Virus record (IMG/VR): IMGVR_UViG_3300036900_000045
Coordinates: 1-49,485 of that record
DNA from: a virus
DNA length: 49,485 nt
Strand: one strand, 5' to 3'
Shown here one piece after another: positions 6,623-13,902 of the stretch. Positions within the stretch are counted from its first letter, which is position 1, and every line of letters starts with the position of its first letter. The notes beneath the pieces were generated by a model. That model was not told the DNA's origin. It did no database searches and saw only the letters and a program-made list of their open reading frames with translations. The translations under genes were made by a program, and so were the position numbers.

Positions 6623-8122
6623 ATGGCAACCAGATACGGGAAGTGGAGCGGTTATCTGCCTAACGGCGAGCGCGTTGTTACCGGCCGTAAGCATTGGGCT
6701 GCGCCAGACGATAACCTGCCGGTGCAAGTGGGAGAGGAGATTACGCTGGTAAGCAAGAAAGGCGCGGCGGTTGTCGTGACGGTGCGCACCACGGCACAAG
6801 GCAAATGGGGGCCGATGTTCACGTTCGACTACGTTGCGCCGAGCCAACAGAAGCAAGCTATCCCGGAGTCCGTTGACCCGTTCGAGGATACGCGCACCGT
6901 GGAACAGGCGGCGACACAAGCCGCGCAACCCATCATCAACGCCATGGCCCCTCCCATTACGGCCGGTAGCGATGCCGATGCCAAACTCAAACAGGCGGGC
7001 GCATTGCTCCAATCCCTGTTGGGCGGGTTCGATGAGGCGAAGGTCCGGGAGGTTGTTAACGCCACGGTGCAACAGGCCGTGCAGGGCGCGTTGCAACAGG
7101 CAAAAGATGAATCACGGACCATCAGCGACCAGTCACGCGCCCTTGTTAACGCCATCCAGACGGCCGACGCGAACATTCGTAAGGCTGAGGAAACCGCGCT
7201 GCAGATCGTCGCGGATATGGACCGGATTGCGGCCGACGCACTTGCCCGCGCTGCGATGCAGGTCGCTAAGGCTAACGCGCCTCTGATCCTGCAAGTGGGC
7301 ACTAAAACGCCTGTAGCGCTCAAGGATCACACGCACCCGCTGTTTGCCAAGATCGCGGCCCTTGTCGCTATCGGAGGCGTCAATATCCTCCTGATCGGCC
7401 CGGCCGGGTGCGGTAAGACCCATATGGCGCATCAATTGGCGAGCGTGTTCGAGCGGAAGTATGGCACCGTGCATTGCACGGCGGGCATGAGCGAAAGCGC
7501 TGTTGCGGGATGGCTCCTGCCCATCGGCGATAACGGGCGCTTTTCCTACACGCCTAGCGAATTCGTTACGCTGTATGGGGAAGGCAACAGCATTTTCCTT
7601 ATCGATGAAATCGACGCGGCCGACCCCAACGTGTTGATGTTTCTAAACGGGGCGCTTGCTAACGGGGCGCTGCATATCCCGCACCGGCTTGATAACCCGG
7701 TCGTACAGCGCGGCCCAAACCAAACCATCATCGCAGCGGCTAACACGTTCGGAACGGGCGCTAACAGACTCCACAGCGCCCGTAGCGCCTTGGACGCGGC
7801 AACCCTTGATCGGTTCTATCCCGTTGTCATGGATTACGACAAGGCGCTAGAGGCCAACCTGTTGGGGCTGCCCGTTCCGGCTAACGAAGCATGGGTTCCG
7901 TCCGACGCGCCCACGGAGCGAGAGCTTCAGGAACTTGGGCAGTGGGTTATCGCGCTGCGCGAGACGGTTAAGCAAAACCCCGGCATCCAGCGCATTGTGT
8001 CAACGCGGACTATTCAGAAAGCGCTGTTGGCCCGGAAGGCTGGCCTATCGTCGCGTGAGATTAAAACAGACATTCTCGCGGGGTGGTCCAAGGATGAGCT
8101 TGCTAAGGTCAGGGGGCTTTAA
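6623..8122 (+). CDS. MoxR/CobS-like AAA+ ATPase
   Basis: The 499-residue protein has a variable N-terminal half (a small beta-rich start, then a long Ala/Gln-rich helix, residues 115-215) and an AAA_5-type ATPase domain. Walker A is GPAGCGKT (259-266), Walker B FLIDEID (325-331), the sensor 1 region AAAN (371-374), and DRF with a likely arginine finger follows near 396-398. This class (MoxR, CobS, NorQ) usually works with a von Willebrand A partner to remodel another protein. The next gene, joined by a TAATG overlap, may be that partner. The coding sequence from 6660 to about 7045 is poor in YTAR, so the N-terminal part may be a newer acquisition. Confidence 0.8.
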   Translation: MATRYGKWSGYLPNGERVVTGRKHWAAPDDNLPVQVGEEITLVSKKGAAVVVTVRTTAQGKWGPMFTFDYVAPSQQKQAIPESVDPFEDTRTVEQAATQAAQPIINAMAPPITAGSDADAKLKQAGALLQSLLGGFDEAKVREVVNATVQQAVQGALQQAKDESRTISDQSRALVNAIQTADANIRKAEETALQIVADMDRIAADALARAAMQVAKANAPLILQVGTKTPVALKDHTHPLFAKIAALVAIGGVNILLIGPAGCGKTHMAHQLASVFERKYGTVHCTAGMSESAVAGWLLPIGDNGRFSYTPSEFVTLYGEGNSIFLIDEIDAADPNVLMFLNGALANGALHIPHRLDNPVVQRGPNQTIIAAANTFGTGANRLHSARSALDAATLDRFYPVVMDYDKALEANLLGLPVPANEAWVPSDAPTERELQELGQWVIALRETVKQNPGIQRIVSTRTIQKALLARKAGLSSREIKTDILAGWSKDELAKVRGL

Positions 8123-8940
8123 TGGAATCCTTTCTGTATAACAGCATTGCAGACTACACGGCGGATATTCAGCGCGGGATGGCTGTTGCATCGCAGCATA
8201 ACCGTGGCGTGTTCGAGCACTACAAACAATGGACGCAATCACAGAGCGGATGGTTCGGCCCCTTCAAGTCCGATTGGGCAGCCGCAGAACGCGCTATTAC
8301 GGAAGACTGGCCGGAAGGTCGGGAGACGGTGCAGCGCCTTGCCGACAGCCTTCGGAATCAGGTTGCGCTGCCTCAGAACGTTGCCAGGCGCATTCGCCGC
8401 TGCGACCAAGGGGACAGCCTTGAGTATCACGATGTATTAGCTGGAAGGCTCGGGACCGCATGGCGCAAGGCCAAACGGGACCGCATAGCCCTTGCGCCGA
8501 CCGAGATTTGGCTAACCTGTTTCAAGGGGATGAGTGGTAGCCAACATGGCGACATACTCCAATGGCGCGGTGCGGCTGTTACGGCCCTTGCCGACCTGCT
8601 AACAGAGGCGGGTTATAACGTTGGCATCCTTGCCTATGCGGACCATGAACACCCGGTTCAAGGTATGGACTCGCACGTCGAGATAATCGTTAAAGACCCT
8701 CTCGCGCCGATCAACATGCAGACCTTGGTATCGGCCTTAGTCAATCCGGGGTTTCATCGCATTCTGCATTTCCAATGGTGTTGCAGTCGTACTAACAAAG
8801 CTCACGATGGGTTCGGGGCTAAGCGGCCCCACGCTTACCCCGATACGCATATCCAAGGGACGGAGGAGCTTCAAACCGAGTCCGACGCAAGGGACTATCT
8901 TGTAAGCACCTTAGCGCGGATTCAGGGGGAAACACAATGA
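8122..8940 (+). CDS. Partner of the AAA ATPase, possible VWA-like (DUF7192-like) protein
   Basis: The 272-residue product is translationally coupled to the ATPase (TAATG). Its C-terminal half alternates hydrophobic strands and helices, for example PTEIWLTCFKGMSG, AGYNVGILAYAD and SHVEIIVKDP, an order seen in von Willebrand A-like domains that pair with MoxR/CobS ATPases. A complete metal-binding DxSxS site is not visible. I recall similar phage proteins grouped as DUF7192, but that needs a profile search. Inferred role: substrate adaptor or effector of the ATPase. Confidence 0.55.
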   Translation: MESFLYNSIADYTADIQRGMAVASQHNRGVFEHYKQWTQSQSGWFGPFKSDWAAAERAITEDWPEGRETVQRLADSLRNQVALPQNVARRIRRCDQGDSLEYHDVLAGRLGTAWRKAKRDRIALAPTEIWLTCFKGMSGSQHGDILQWRGAAVTALADLLTEAGYNVGILAYADHEHPVQGMDSHVEIIVKDPLAPINMQTLVSALVNPGFHRILHFQWCCSRTNKAHDGFGAKRPHAYPDTHIQGTEELQTESDARDYLVSTLARIQGETQ

Positions 8941-9176
8941 ATCAACTCCGCACCCTCCGCACGGCAACCCGGCGCCGTGCGGACTTCGTAGTCGTGCTAA
9001 CCCCTTGGGAGTCCCTAGTCCGCCCAGTCACTGACGCGGCGAGACAATGGGCCGAACATGCCTATCCGGCCGCTCCCAAGGCTCTACAGGCTACGCTAAT
9101 CGCGCGGACGGCCCACGACCTTAACCAAATGGTTGAGGCGCTTAGCGCGGCCGGGTTCAGTTTGGAGGTGCTATGA
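8937..9176 (+). CDS. Unknown 79-residue protein
   Basis: Starts in an ATGA overlap with the preceding gene and ends in an ATGA overlap with the next. The product is basic at the N-terminus, then helical, with a hydrophobic Leu/Ala-rich C-terminal helix (LNQMVEALSAAGFSLEVL). No family recognised. Its context is the AAA/partner operon. Confidence 0.6.
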   Translation: MNQLRTLRTATRRRADFVVVLTPWESLVRPVTDAARQWAEHAYPAAPKALQATLIARTAHDLNQMVEALSAAGFSLEVL

Positions 9177-9295
9177 GAACCATAGCACTCGCGTTCTGCC
9201 TTTGGCTTGCTAGCCCACATGGGCTAGTGATCTTATTCACGCTCGTAGCGCTTTACGCGCAAGCCGGTCTATACGGGAAAAGGATAGGGCCATGA
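9173..9295 (+). CDS. 40-residue membrane peptide
   Basis: Begins MRTIALAFCLWLAS and has two hydrophobic stretches (residues 3-13 and 17-31), ending in a basic tail (GKRIGP). It is linked by ATGA overlaps on both sides. It could be a one- or two-span inner-membrane peptide. Function unknown. Confidence 0.55.
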   Translation: MRTIALAFCLWLASPHGLVILFTLVALYAQAGLYGKRIGP

Positions 9296-9501
9296 AACCC
9301 CGTCGCCTGTTCCACGCCAACAATATCCGCCATTGCGCCTTGTGCGGCCGACCACAACCCGCCACGGTCTACGGCCTGTTAGTCCAAATGGCTAAGGATG
9401 CGGGCATCAAGCTAGCACGGCCCAACAGTTACTATCTTGGTCCGCACTGCGCCGACACAATCCGTAAGCTACTGAAAGGGGGCTATACGGCATTAGGCTA
9501 A
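9292..9501 (+). CDS. Small Cys/His protein, possible zinc finger
   Basis: The 69-residue product contains HCALCG (residues 14-19) and a later GPHC (50-53), a pattern that could bind one zinc. It begins with a basic MKPRRLFH. It is the last gene of the rightward AAA block, directly before a bidirectional terminator. No family recognised. Confidence 0.6.
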   Translation: MKPRRLFHANNIRHCALCGRPQPATVYGLLVQMAKDAGIKLARPNSYYLGPHCADTIRKLLKGGYTALG

Positions 9502-9522
9502 GCGCCTTAGCCGTCTAAAGAA

Positions 9523-9544
9523 AAAGGGGCCGATTGGCCCCTTT
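9523..9544. terminator. Bidirectional intrinsic terminator between convergent blocks
   Basis: AAAGGGGCC-GATT-GGCCCCTTT forms a nine-pair stem with a four-base loop and short A/T flanks on both sides. It sits between the rightward gene ending at 9501 and the leftward gene ending at 9569, so it can stop transcripts from both directions. Confidence 0.85.
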
Positions 9545-9568
9545 CCTTTGGTGCTGTCGGCTGCTTGC

Positions 9569-10165
9569 TTAGCCCAATGCGCCTTCCGGAGCGGTCTTGG
9601 CCTTGCGATAGGCGCGGACGCGGCTGGCGATTTCTTCCATGTCCGCGATCACGTTATAGAGCTGTCGGCCGGTCATGCTGTGCTTGTCAACGGTGTTCTC
9701 GGACGTGTCCTGATACAGCATGGACATGACCTTCGAGGCTTCGGCTTCGTTCGTGAACGGGTGCTTGATGCCCTTGAACGTGATGAAGGACTTGCCCGCC
9801 TCCACGGCAGCGCGGCCCACAAGCGCCATGGCGCTAACGCCGCTCGTGCCGGTCCCGGCTTGGCCGGTGTAAAGGTCGATATCGCCCGACTGCGCGGCCT
9901 TGATGCCATTGTCGAGCAGTTCCAGCGCCTTGGCCTTATCGCCGGTGTCGCTGTAGACCTTGGTCGCGGGGCCGGTAGCCCACGCTTGGAAGCCCTGCAG
10001 CGCGAACCCGATCTTCGCGGCTTCGGACAGGTCTTCCCACTTCACCACGCGGGACTCGCCGCCGTCCACTTCGATGCTGACGGTGTGGCCTTCGTAGTTA
10101 TAAATGCGCGAGAACAGGCGATTGCGCGTCGGTTTGTCGGTCGTGCTGTTGGCTGCGTCGGTCAT
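9569..10165 (-). CDS. Unknown 198-residue protein of the leftward early module
   Basis: The product has a short strand-rich N-terminal part (RLFSRIYNYEGHTVSIEV), then two helical stretches, and ends KAKTAPEGALG. It is soluble, with no signal peptide or known motif. It is the last of three leftward genes transcribed from the 11 kb control region. This gene has few YTAR words compared with most of the genome, so the module may have a different history. Confidence 0.7.
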   Translation of the reverse strand: MTDAANSTTDKPTRNRLFSRIYNYEGHTVSIEVDGGESRVVKWEDLSEAAKIGFALQGFQAWATGPATKVYSDTGDKAKALELLDNGIKAAQSGDIDLYTGQAGTGTSGVSAMALVGRAAVEAGKSFITFKGIKHPFTNEAEASKVMSMLYQDTSENTVDKHSMTGRQLYNVIADMEEIASRVRAYRKAKTAPEGALG

Positions 10166-10217
10166 GTTAGCTCCTGTTGGGTTGGGTGCTACGTTGGGTT
10201 GTGGTGCAATTGCTAAG

Positions 10218-10442
10218 CTACTGCTTTACGCCGCAACCGTCAAGGAATTTCTGACGGTCGAAACGCGGGTTCATGCGGGCGAGACGCGCGGCAATATCCT
10301 TAACCATCGCGTCCATGACTTGCGTTTGGCGGTTATCGTGGCCGGTAGCGTCCGCGTCGGGCAGCGCCTTCCGGGCATCGTTAACCGCCTCCGCGATGGC
10401 GCGGAAATCCGCGCCCGTTGGCATTCCGTTCTGGTTAGGCAT
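10218..10442 (-). CDS. Unknown 74-residue protein
   Basis: Middle gene of the leftward early module, with a good ATG at 10442. The product is charged and helical, begins MPNQNGMPTGADF and ends QKFLDGCGVKQ. No motif recognised. Short and near the promoter, it could be an early takeover protein, but nothing in the sequence shows that. Confidence 0.6.
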   Translation of the reverse strand: MPNQNGMPTGADFRAIAEAVNDARKALPDADATGHDNRQTQVMDAMVKDIAARLARMNPRFDRQKFLDGCGVKQ

Positions 10443-10468
10443 TGCGATTCCTTAAGGCTCAGCCTTGG

Positions 10469-10807
10469 TTAGGCATTGCCTTCCATGGGGGTGTCCGGTC
10501 CGAGCCGCGCATGGGCCAGCGCCGACGCGGCGATCTCCTCGGCGCGTTGGATATCTTCGGCCGTGGGTTCGGGGGGTTCCGCTTCCGCCTCGGCGTCCAA
10601 CTGGACGCGAAGGGCGAGCGCTTCCCGCAGGATGCCTTCGGAGAGCTTGCCGACAACGGTGGGAATATGATCGCCGCCCTTGATCGTAAGAGCGATCAGG
10701 TTCGCCATATCGTTGGCGAGAGCGTTGAGCGCGGTGGTCGGATCGAGCATCGCGGCGAGCGTTTCGATTCGACCGAGAACCGCGAAATTGACTTTGGGGA
10801 TGGGCAT
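10469..10807 (-). CDS. Unknown 112-residue protein, first gene of the leftward module
   Basis: ATG at 10807 follows AGAGGAATCC at a suitable distance. The product is an Ala/Leu-rich helical protein with an acidic Glu/Pro segment around residues 72-85 (EAEAEPPEPTAEDI). No known domain. Almost no YTAR words occur in this gene, unlike the control region just upstream. Confidence 0.65.
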   Translation of the reverse strand: MPIPKVNFAVLGRIETLAAMLDPTTALNALANDMANLIALTIKGGDHIPTVVGKLSEGILREALALRVQLDAEAEAEPPEPTAEDIQRAEEIAASALAHARLGPDTPMEGNA

Positions 10808-11068
10808 GGCTTGGATTCCTCTGATTGGGTCCGCCTTGGCGGTTGGGCTTACTTTTGGACTCGGCAGTAGCCCTAGCCGATAACCCGCATCCTACCCTGT
10901 TAGGCTAGCGTGTCAAGGGGGTTAAGCAAATATTTTTGCGCCGCGCCCGCAAGCGGCCGGGAGGGGTTCGCAGGTCCGCCCCCGGTCCGGGCTGCCCTTC
11001 GGATTGGCTGCCCCGGCTGCCCAGAACCGCGCCAGTTGAGCGCGGCGGCGGACGCCCAGATCGAGACA

Positions 11069-11080
11069 CCTATATATAGG
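11069..11080. promoter_or_regulatory. Palindrome CCTATATATAGG, possible leftward -10 region
   Basis: Perfect 12-bp palindrome. Seen from the minus strand it lies where a -10 box would fall if the right-hand repeat-plus-promoter layout (11372-11419) were mirrored from the left repeat. The corresponding -35 (CAGAAC) is weak, so such a promoter would need an activator at 11114-11143. Confidence 0.35.
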
Positions 11081-11113
11081 GGCCGCGCCTAGGCCGCGTT
11101 CTGCGCCGTTTGT

Positions 11114-11143
11114 CTTGATTGGACTCGATTCACCCTTGATTGG
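11114..11143 (+). repeat. Left repeat pair: two CTTGATTGG units 21 bp apart
   Basis: CTTGATTGG occurs at 11114-11122 and 11135-11143, both on the plus strand, exactly two helical turns apart. Inverted copies with the same 21-bp pitch lie at 11351-11380. The second unit continues as GGTAT, as does the inner right unit. Confidence 0.7.
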
Positions 11144-11213
11144 TATACAAATGCCGATTTCCGGGGCATCTATGCCGGTCGAGCCCTCATAACGCGAACC
11201 TTTTACTAAGTAT

Positions 11214-11264
11214 TTGATATATATACGTATTTTTTTTATAAAAAATTTAAGTAAGCTATATCAA
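11214..11264. promoter_or_regulatory. Face-to-face sigma-70 promoters sharing one -10 region
   Basis: Plus strand: TTGATA (11214-11219), 17 bp, TATAAA (11237-11242). Minus strand: TTGATA (11264-11259), 17 bp, TTATAA (11241-11236). The two -35 boxes are the ends of a 9-bp inverted repeat (TTTGATATA and TATATCAAA). The centre lies in the most AT-rich segment of the genome that I noticed. The minus promoter can serve the leftward module. Confidence 0.55.
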
Positions 11265-11350
11265 AGGCTTACCTGTTGTTAGTGGTTCTTAACCCCCTCC
11301 CGAGCTACGCCGCCCCCTCGACATATGCCCCGTAAATCGCTGATTCCATA

Positions 11351-11380
11351 CCAATCATAGGATTTTCGTTCCCAATCAAG
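11351..11380 (-). repeat. Right repeat pair, inverted relative to the left pair
   Basis: CCAATCAAG (11372-11380) is the exact complement of CTTGATTGG; CCAATCATA (11351-11359) matches seven of nine positions. They are 21 bp apart, like the left pair. The outer right unit ends 10 bp before the -35 box of the main rightward promoter. Confidence 0.65.
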
Positions 11381-11390
11381 AAAAATCCTC

Positions 11391-11419
11391 TTGACGGACT
11401 CCTCTGACGTTGCTACTAT
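11391..11419 (+). promoter_or_regulatory. Strong sigma-70 promoter of the rightward replication block, probably leaderless
   Basis: TTGACG (11391-11396), 17 bp, TACTAT (11414-11419). The expected start of transcription, six to seven bases downstream, coincides with the ATG at 11426, and no ribosome-binding sequence precedes that ATG. The first mRNA would therefore be leaderless, as for lambda cI from its maintenance promoter. Confidence 0.75.
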
Positions 11420-11425
11420 GCACCA

Positions 11426-11806
11426 ATGGCCTACTCCAAAGACCCCGAAACCTTCCCGCGCTCCATGCGAGACGCTATCGGCTACGTCGCTGAAACCGGC
11501 CGTGCTATCACGATCCCCTACGCCTCACACCGCGAAGCTAAAGGCCGTCGCCTCCAGTTCTACGCGCTCAAGACCGCCCTTAAAGCCGCGTCGATTGCGC
11601 CCCCGGAAGGCATTACCCATCACAACGGCGACCCGGCCCGGATGCCTTACTTCCGAAGCCTAACGTTCCGCCTTGTGGGCGCGGACGATTACGCGGACTG
11701 CTGCAAGCTGCAAATCATCCCTATCGACGCGACGGCGGAAGCGCTGGCAACCCAGAAGGCCATCCACGCCGCCATTGACGAATCAATCCAACAGGAAGGC
11801 CAATAA
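11426..11806 (+). CDS. Unknown 126-residue protein, first gene of the replication block
   Basis: The ATG lies at the predicted transcription start, so translation is probably leaderless. The product begins MAYSKDPETFPRSMRDAIGY and contains a long basic helix (HREAKGRRLQFYALKTALKAA, residues 37-57, read in two parts) followed by a beta-rich segment. Basic composition and first position would suit a DNA- or host-binding early protein, but I recognise no family. Ends overlapping the next ATG by one base (TAATG). Confidence 0.65.
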   Translation: MAYSKDPETFPRSMRDAIGYVAETGRAITIPYASHREAKGRRLQFYALKTALKAASIAPPEGITHHNGDPARMPYFRSLTFRLVGADDYADCCKLQIIPIDATAEALATQKAIHAAIDESIQQEGQ

Positions 11807-12102
11807 TGACTACGTGGTATCGCGCCGACCGTTACGCTACCACCGTTGTTCCCGTCGAAGTAACGAGCGCCACGCTAACGCGCCTTACGCTCGTCGGCGG
11901 GCTTGTTGTCCTTAAGCATACCGGCCAGTGGGATTTATACGAAACCCCGCAGGACGCTGAGCAAGCCTTAATCGAAAATGCGCAAGCGGACCAAGCCGCT
12001 GCCGTCATGCTCTTAACCCAAGCAACGCAACGCGCCGACCAAGCGAGCAATAACGCCGTTGCCGCAGCCGCGCAACGGGCTAATGGAATTCCTAAGCCAT
12101 GA
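11806..12102 (+). CDS. Unknown 98-residue protein
   Basis: TAATG-coupled to the gene before. The N-terminal half is beta-rich (VVPVEVTSATLTRLTLVGGL), the C-terminal half an Ala/Gln-rich helix. No motif recognised. Part of a chain of small overlapping early genes. Confidence 0.6.
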   Translation: MTTWYRADRYATTVVPVEVTSATLTRLTLVGGLVVLKHTGQWDLYETPQDAEQALIENAQADQAAAVMLLTQATQRADQASNNAVAAAAQRANGIPKP

Positions 12103-12119
12103 TCTACGAGGGAGATATC

Positions 12120-12278
12120 ATGCACAGGTTTTTTGTCTGGGAACAACGCAACGGCGAGCTTATCCCGAAGGGAACCGTCAGCGCCTTAACGTCTAAGGCC
12201 GCGTTCGAGGTTGCCCGCGATTTGAGGCTGGCCCGCTGGCCGGTTATCAAGTGGGACGGACAAAGGGTCATGCAATGA
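12120..12278 (+). CDS. Unknown 52-residue protein
   Basis: ATG 12120 follows GAGGGAG at ideal distance and gives 52 residues; an alternative ATG at 12099 overlaps the previous stop and adds seven. The product has a beta-strand start (MHRFFVWEQRNGELIPKG), a helix, then WPVIKWDGQRVMQ. This looks like a small phage domain that modifies or senses something, but I know no function. ATGA overlap with the next gene. Confidence 0.6.
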   Translation: MHRFFVWEQRNGELIPKGTVSALTSKAAFEVARDLRLARWPVIKWDGQRVMQ

Positions 12279-12664
12279 GCCGCCGCAACAAGCGCAAGAC
12301 CATTAACGAGCCGCCGAAGCTGTGGTTCCACGGCGAGAGCGAACTAGACCGCGTTCTTATGGGAGTCGTCCCGGAACGGCTACTTCCCTCCCGATCCGCT
12401 GTCGCGACGGCCAAACCGGACAACAACGCTACGCCGTTCCAACCCACCCTTTACGCACTGGTCGCGCAATACAGCCGCCAGACCTGCACTCGCTGTTGCA
12501 CGACGCAGGTTTGGTTTGACGGCCTGTTTAGCAAGACTACCACGACGGACGGCTCGACCTACAGCCCCATTACGGGCGACATTACCAAGGCCGCGCCCGA
12601 GCTTGCCCCGGCCCAACCCATAAGCGCCTGTTACGCTTGCCTTAGCGGGGTGCAACATGTCTAA
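12275..12664 (+). CDS. Cys-rich 129-residue protein, probable zinc ribbon
   Basis: Start chosen at 12275 (ATGA overlap); the frame extends 24 nt upstream. A basic N-terminus (MSRRNKRKT) precedes CTRCC near residues 78-82 and CYAC near 121-124, two knuckles that together could bind a zinc ion. Function unknown. It could bind nucleic acid. Confidence 0.65.
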   Translation: MSRRNKRKTINEPPKLWFHGESELDRVLMGVVPERLLPSRSAVATAKPDNNATPFQPTLYALVAQYSRQTCTRCCTTQVWFDGLFSKTTTTDGSTYSPITGDITKAAPELAPAQPISACYACLSGVQHV

Positions 12665-13409
12665 CCTGACGGACGCCGCCGACCTCTTTCGCTCGATCCT
12701 CGGCCAGACCCGGCCCAAGCACACGGCCATCCTCAAGGCCCTAACCGACGAGCAAATCTCTCATTCCGTATTCATGGGGAAGGACAAGGCTAACAAGCCC
12801 CAACCCCATTACCTGTTGGACGAAGCGGGGGCGGCGAAACTAGCCGCTTTCTTGGAAGCGCGACAGCGAGCCGCAAGCCAGCCGACCTCCCCGGCCCCGG
12901 CGAGCGCTCCCGGAATCGCCGCCTCCGTGGAGTCCTTACGCACCGATCAGGCCGCGCTGCTCGATATGGTAAGCGAGCTTAGCGGCACCGTGGACACGCT
13001 GCACAAGGCTGTCGAGCACCTGCAAGGCACTTATGCGGACCTGCTTAAAGGCATGGACCCTAAAGACCGCGAGCGGATGCCCGCCGTGGTTAAGCTGCCG
13101 ACGCATTATAAGTGGAAGGTTGTTATCGCCGGGGGCCACAGCCGCATGTTTACCACCCTCGAAGAACGCTTCCACATGCTTAGGCTAGTCCACATCGCAC
13201 CCGAAGGCCAACGGCCCGAAATGTCGCAGCGCCAGTCCCTTCCAGCCGCCGACCTGTGCCTAATGATGTGCAGCGCGATCAGTCACGAAAACGCCGCTAA
13301 GGCCGTTCGGTTTTACGGTAAGGACAAGATCGTTAACGTCAACGGCTCCCTATCCAGCGCTGAAGCCGCCCTCACGGCATGGCTTCACGAACGGGAGGCC
13401 GCAGCGTGA
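12657..13409 (+). CDS. Unknown 250-residue protein with central coiled coil
   Basis: The product has a helical N-terminal domain (to about residue 70), a Pro/Ala-rich linker (80-95), a heptad-like helix (about 96-135), and a C-terminal alpha/beta domain that includes KWKVVIAGGHSRMFTTLEER. No nucleotide-binding loop is evident. Multidomain architecture suggests an oligomeric binding protein. Overlaps both neighbours by a few bases. Confidence 0.65.
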   Translation: MSNLTDAADLFRSILGQTRPKHTAILKALTDEQISHSVFMGKDKANKPQPHYLLDEAGAAKLAAFLEARQRAASQPTSPAPASAPGIAASVESLRTDQAALLDMVSELSGTVDTLHKAVEHLQGTYADLLKGMDPKDRERMPAVVKLPTHYKWKVVIAGGHSRMFTTLEERFHMLRLVHIAPEGQRPEMSQRQSLPAADLCLMMCSAISHENAAKAVRFYGKDKIVNVNGSLSSAEAALTAWLHEREAAA

Positions 13410-13708
13410 AGAAGCCTAACGATCCGTTGTCAGCCAAAAAGGCTAGCGCTACGGTAGGGATTCGGGAGCCTAAAGTTGAACGTTGGCCTACCGGCCCCGT
13501 TCCTGAAGGCGAGCCCTACGGTTACTTTACCTGTTTAGAATGCCGTAGATCAACGCCGAACGAAAATCTAGGCAGGGAAAACCTTAAGGCGCACACCAAA
13601 ACGTGCCTAGCTTGCTTACCGATGCGTAAGCCCCGAAAGCCCAGTGTCAACAAGAGCGTTAAAAAGCGCTACCAAACCGGCCGCTTGCCTAAGTGGATGT
13701 ATTCATGA
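13406..13708 (+). CDS. Basic Cys-containing 100-residue protein
   Basis: GTG at 13406 overlaps the preceding TGA (GTGA); an ATG further upstream (13379) would overlap more. CLEC (residues 43-46) and a later H-x5-CLAC (66-75) form a classic C2H2/C4-like spacing, flanked by Lys/Arg-rich segments (KPRKPSVNKSVKKR). Probably a small zinc-finger nucleic-acid-binding protein. Confidence 0.65.
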   Translation: MKKPNDPLSAKKASATVGIREPKVERWPTGPVPEGEPYGYFTCLECRRSTPNENLGRENLKAHTKTCLACLPMRKPRKPSVNKSVKKRYQTGRLPKWMYS

Positions 13709-13902
13709 CCCCCATTAACGGCACGGACATGGGCGAGTCTTACGCTAAAATCGCCGACGCCGCCCTCGACATAACCGGCGCGGAACAGTGCGAAGTCCTT
13801 ATCGATTGGAGCCGTAAGGTAATTCACGTCAACGTTAACGGCGTGTGCGCCTTGCGCGTGTGCCGGATCAAGGAAATTAGCTTAGGGGAGTCGCCGCGTT
13901 GA
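13705..13902 (+). CDS. Unknown 65-residue protein
   Basis: ATG 13705 makes an ATGA overlap with the stop of the preceding gene; a start 12 nt upstream is possible. The product shows a compact alpha/beta pattern, a helix (YAKIADAALDITG) then strands (CEVLIDWSRKVIHVNVNG). No family recognised. Confidence 0.6.
   Translation: MTPINGTDMGESYAKIADAALDITGAEQCEVLIDWSRKVIHVNVNGVCALRVCRIKEISLGESPR

Larger units (their letters stand above)
10808..11425. other. 618-bp divergent control region, candidate replication origin
   Basis: No gene is evident. From left to right it contains the leader of the leftward module with a CCGCC-TT-GGCGG hairpin (10831-10842), a 12-bp TA palindrome (11069-11080), a repeat pair (11114-11143), an AT-only-like stretch with overlapping promoters (about 11205-11265), a mirrored repeat pair (11351-11380) and the main rightward promoter (11391-11419). 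Repeats flanking an AT-rich core between divergent early operons is the usual architecture of a phage origin or switch. Confidence 0.6.
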
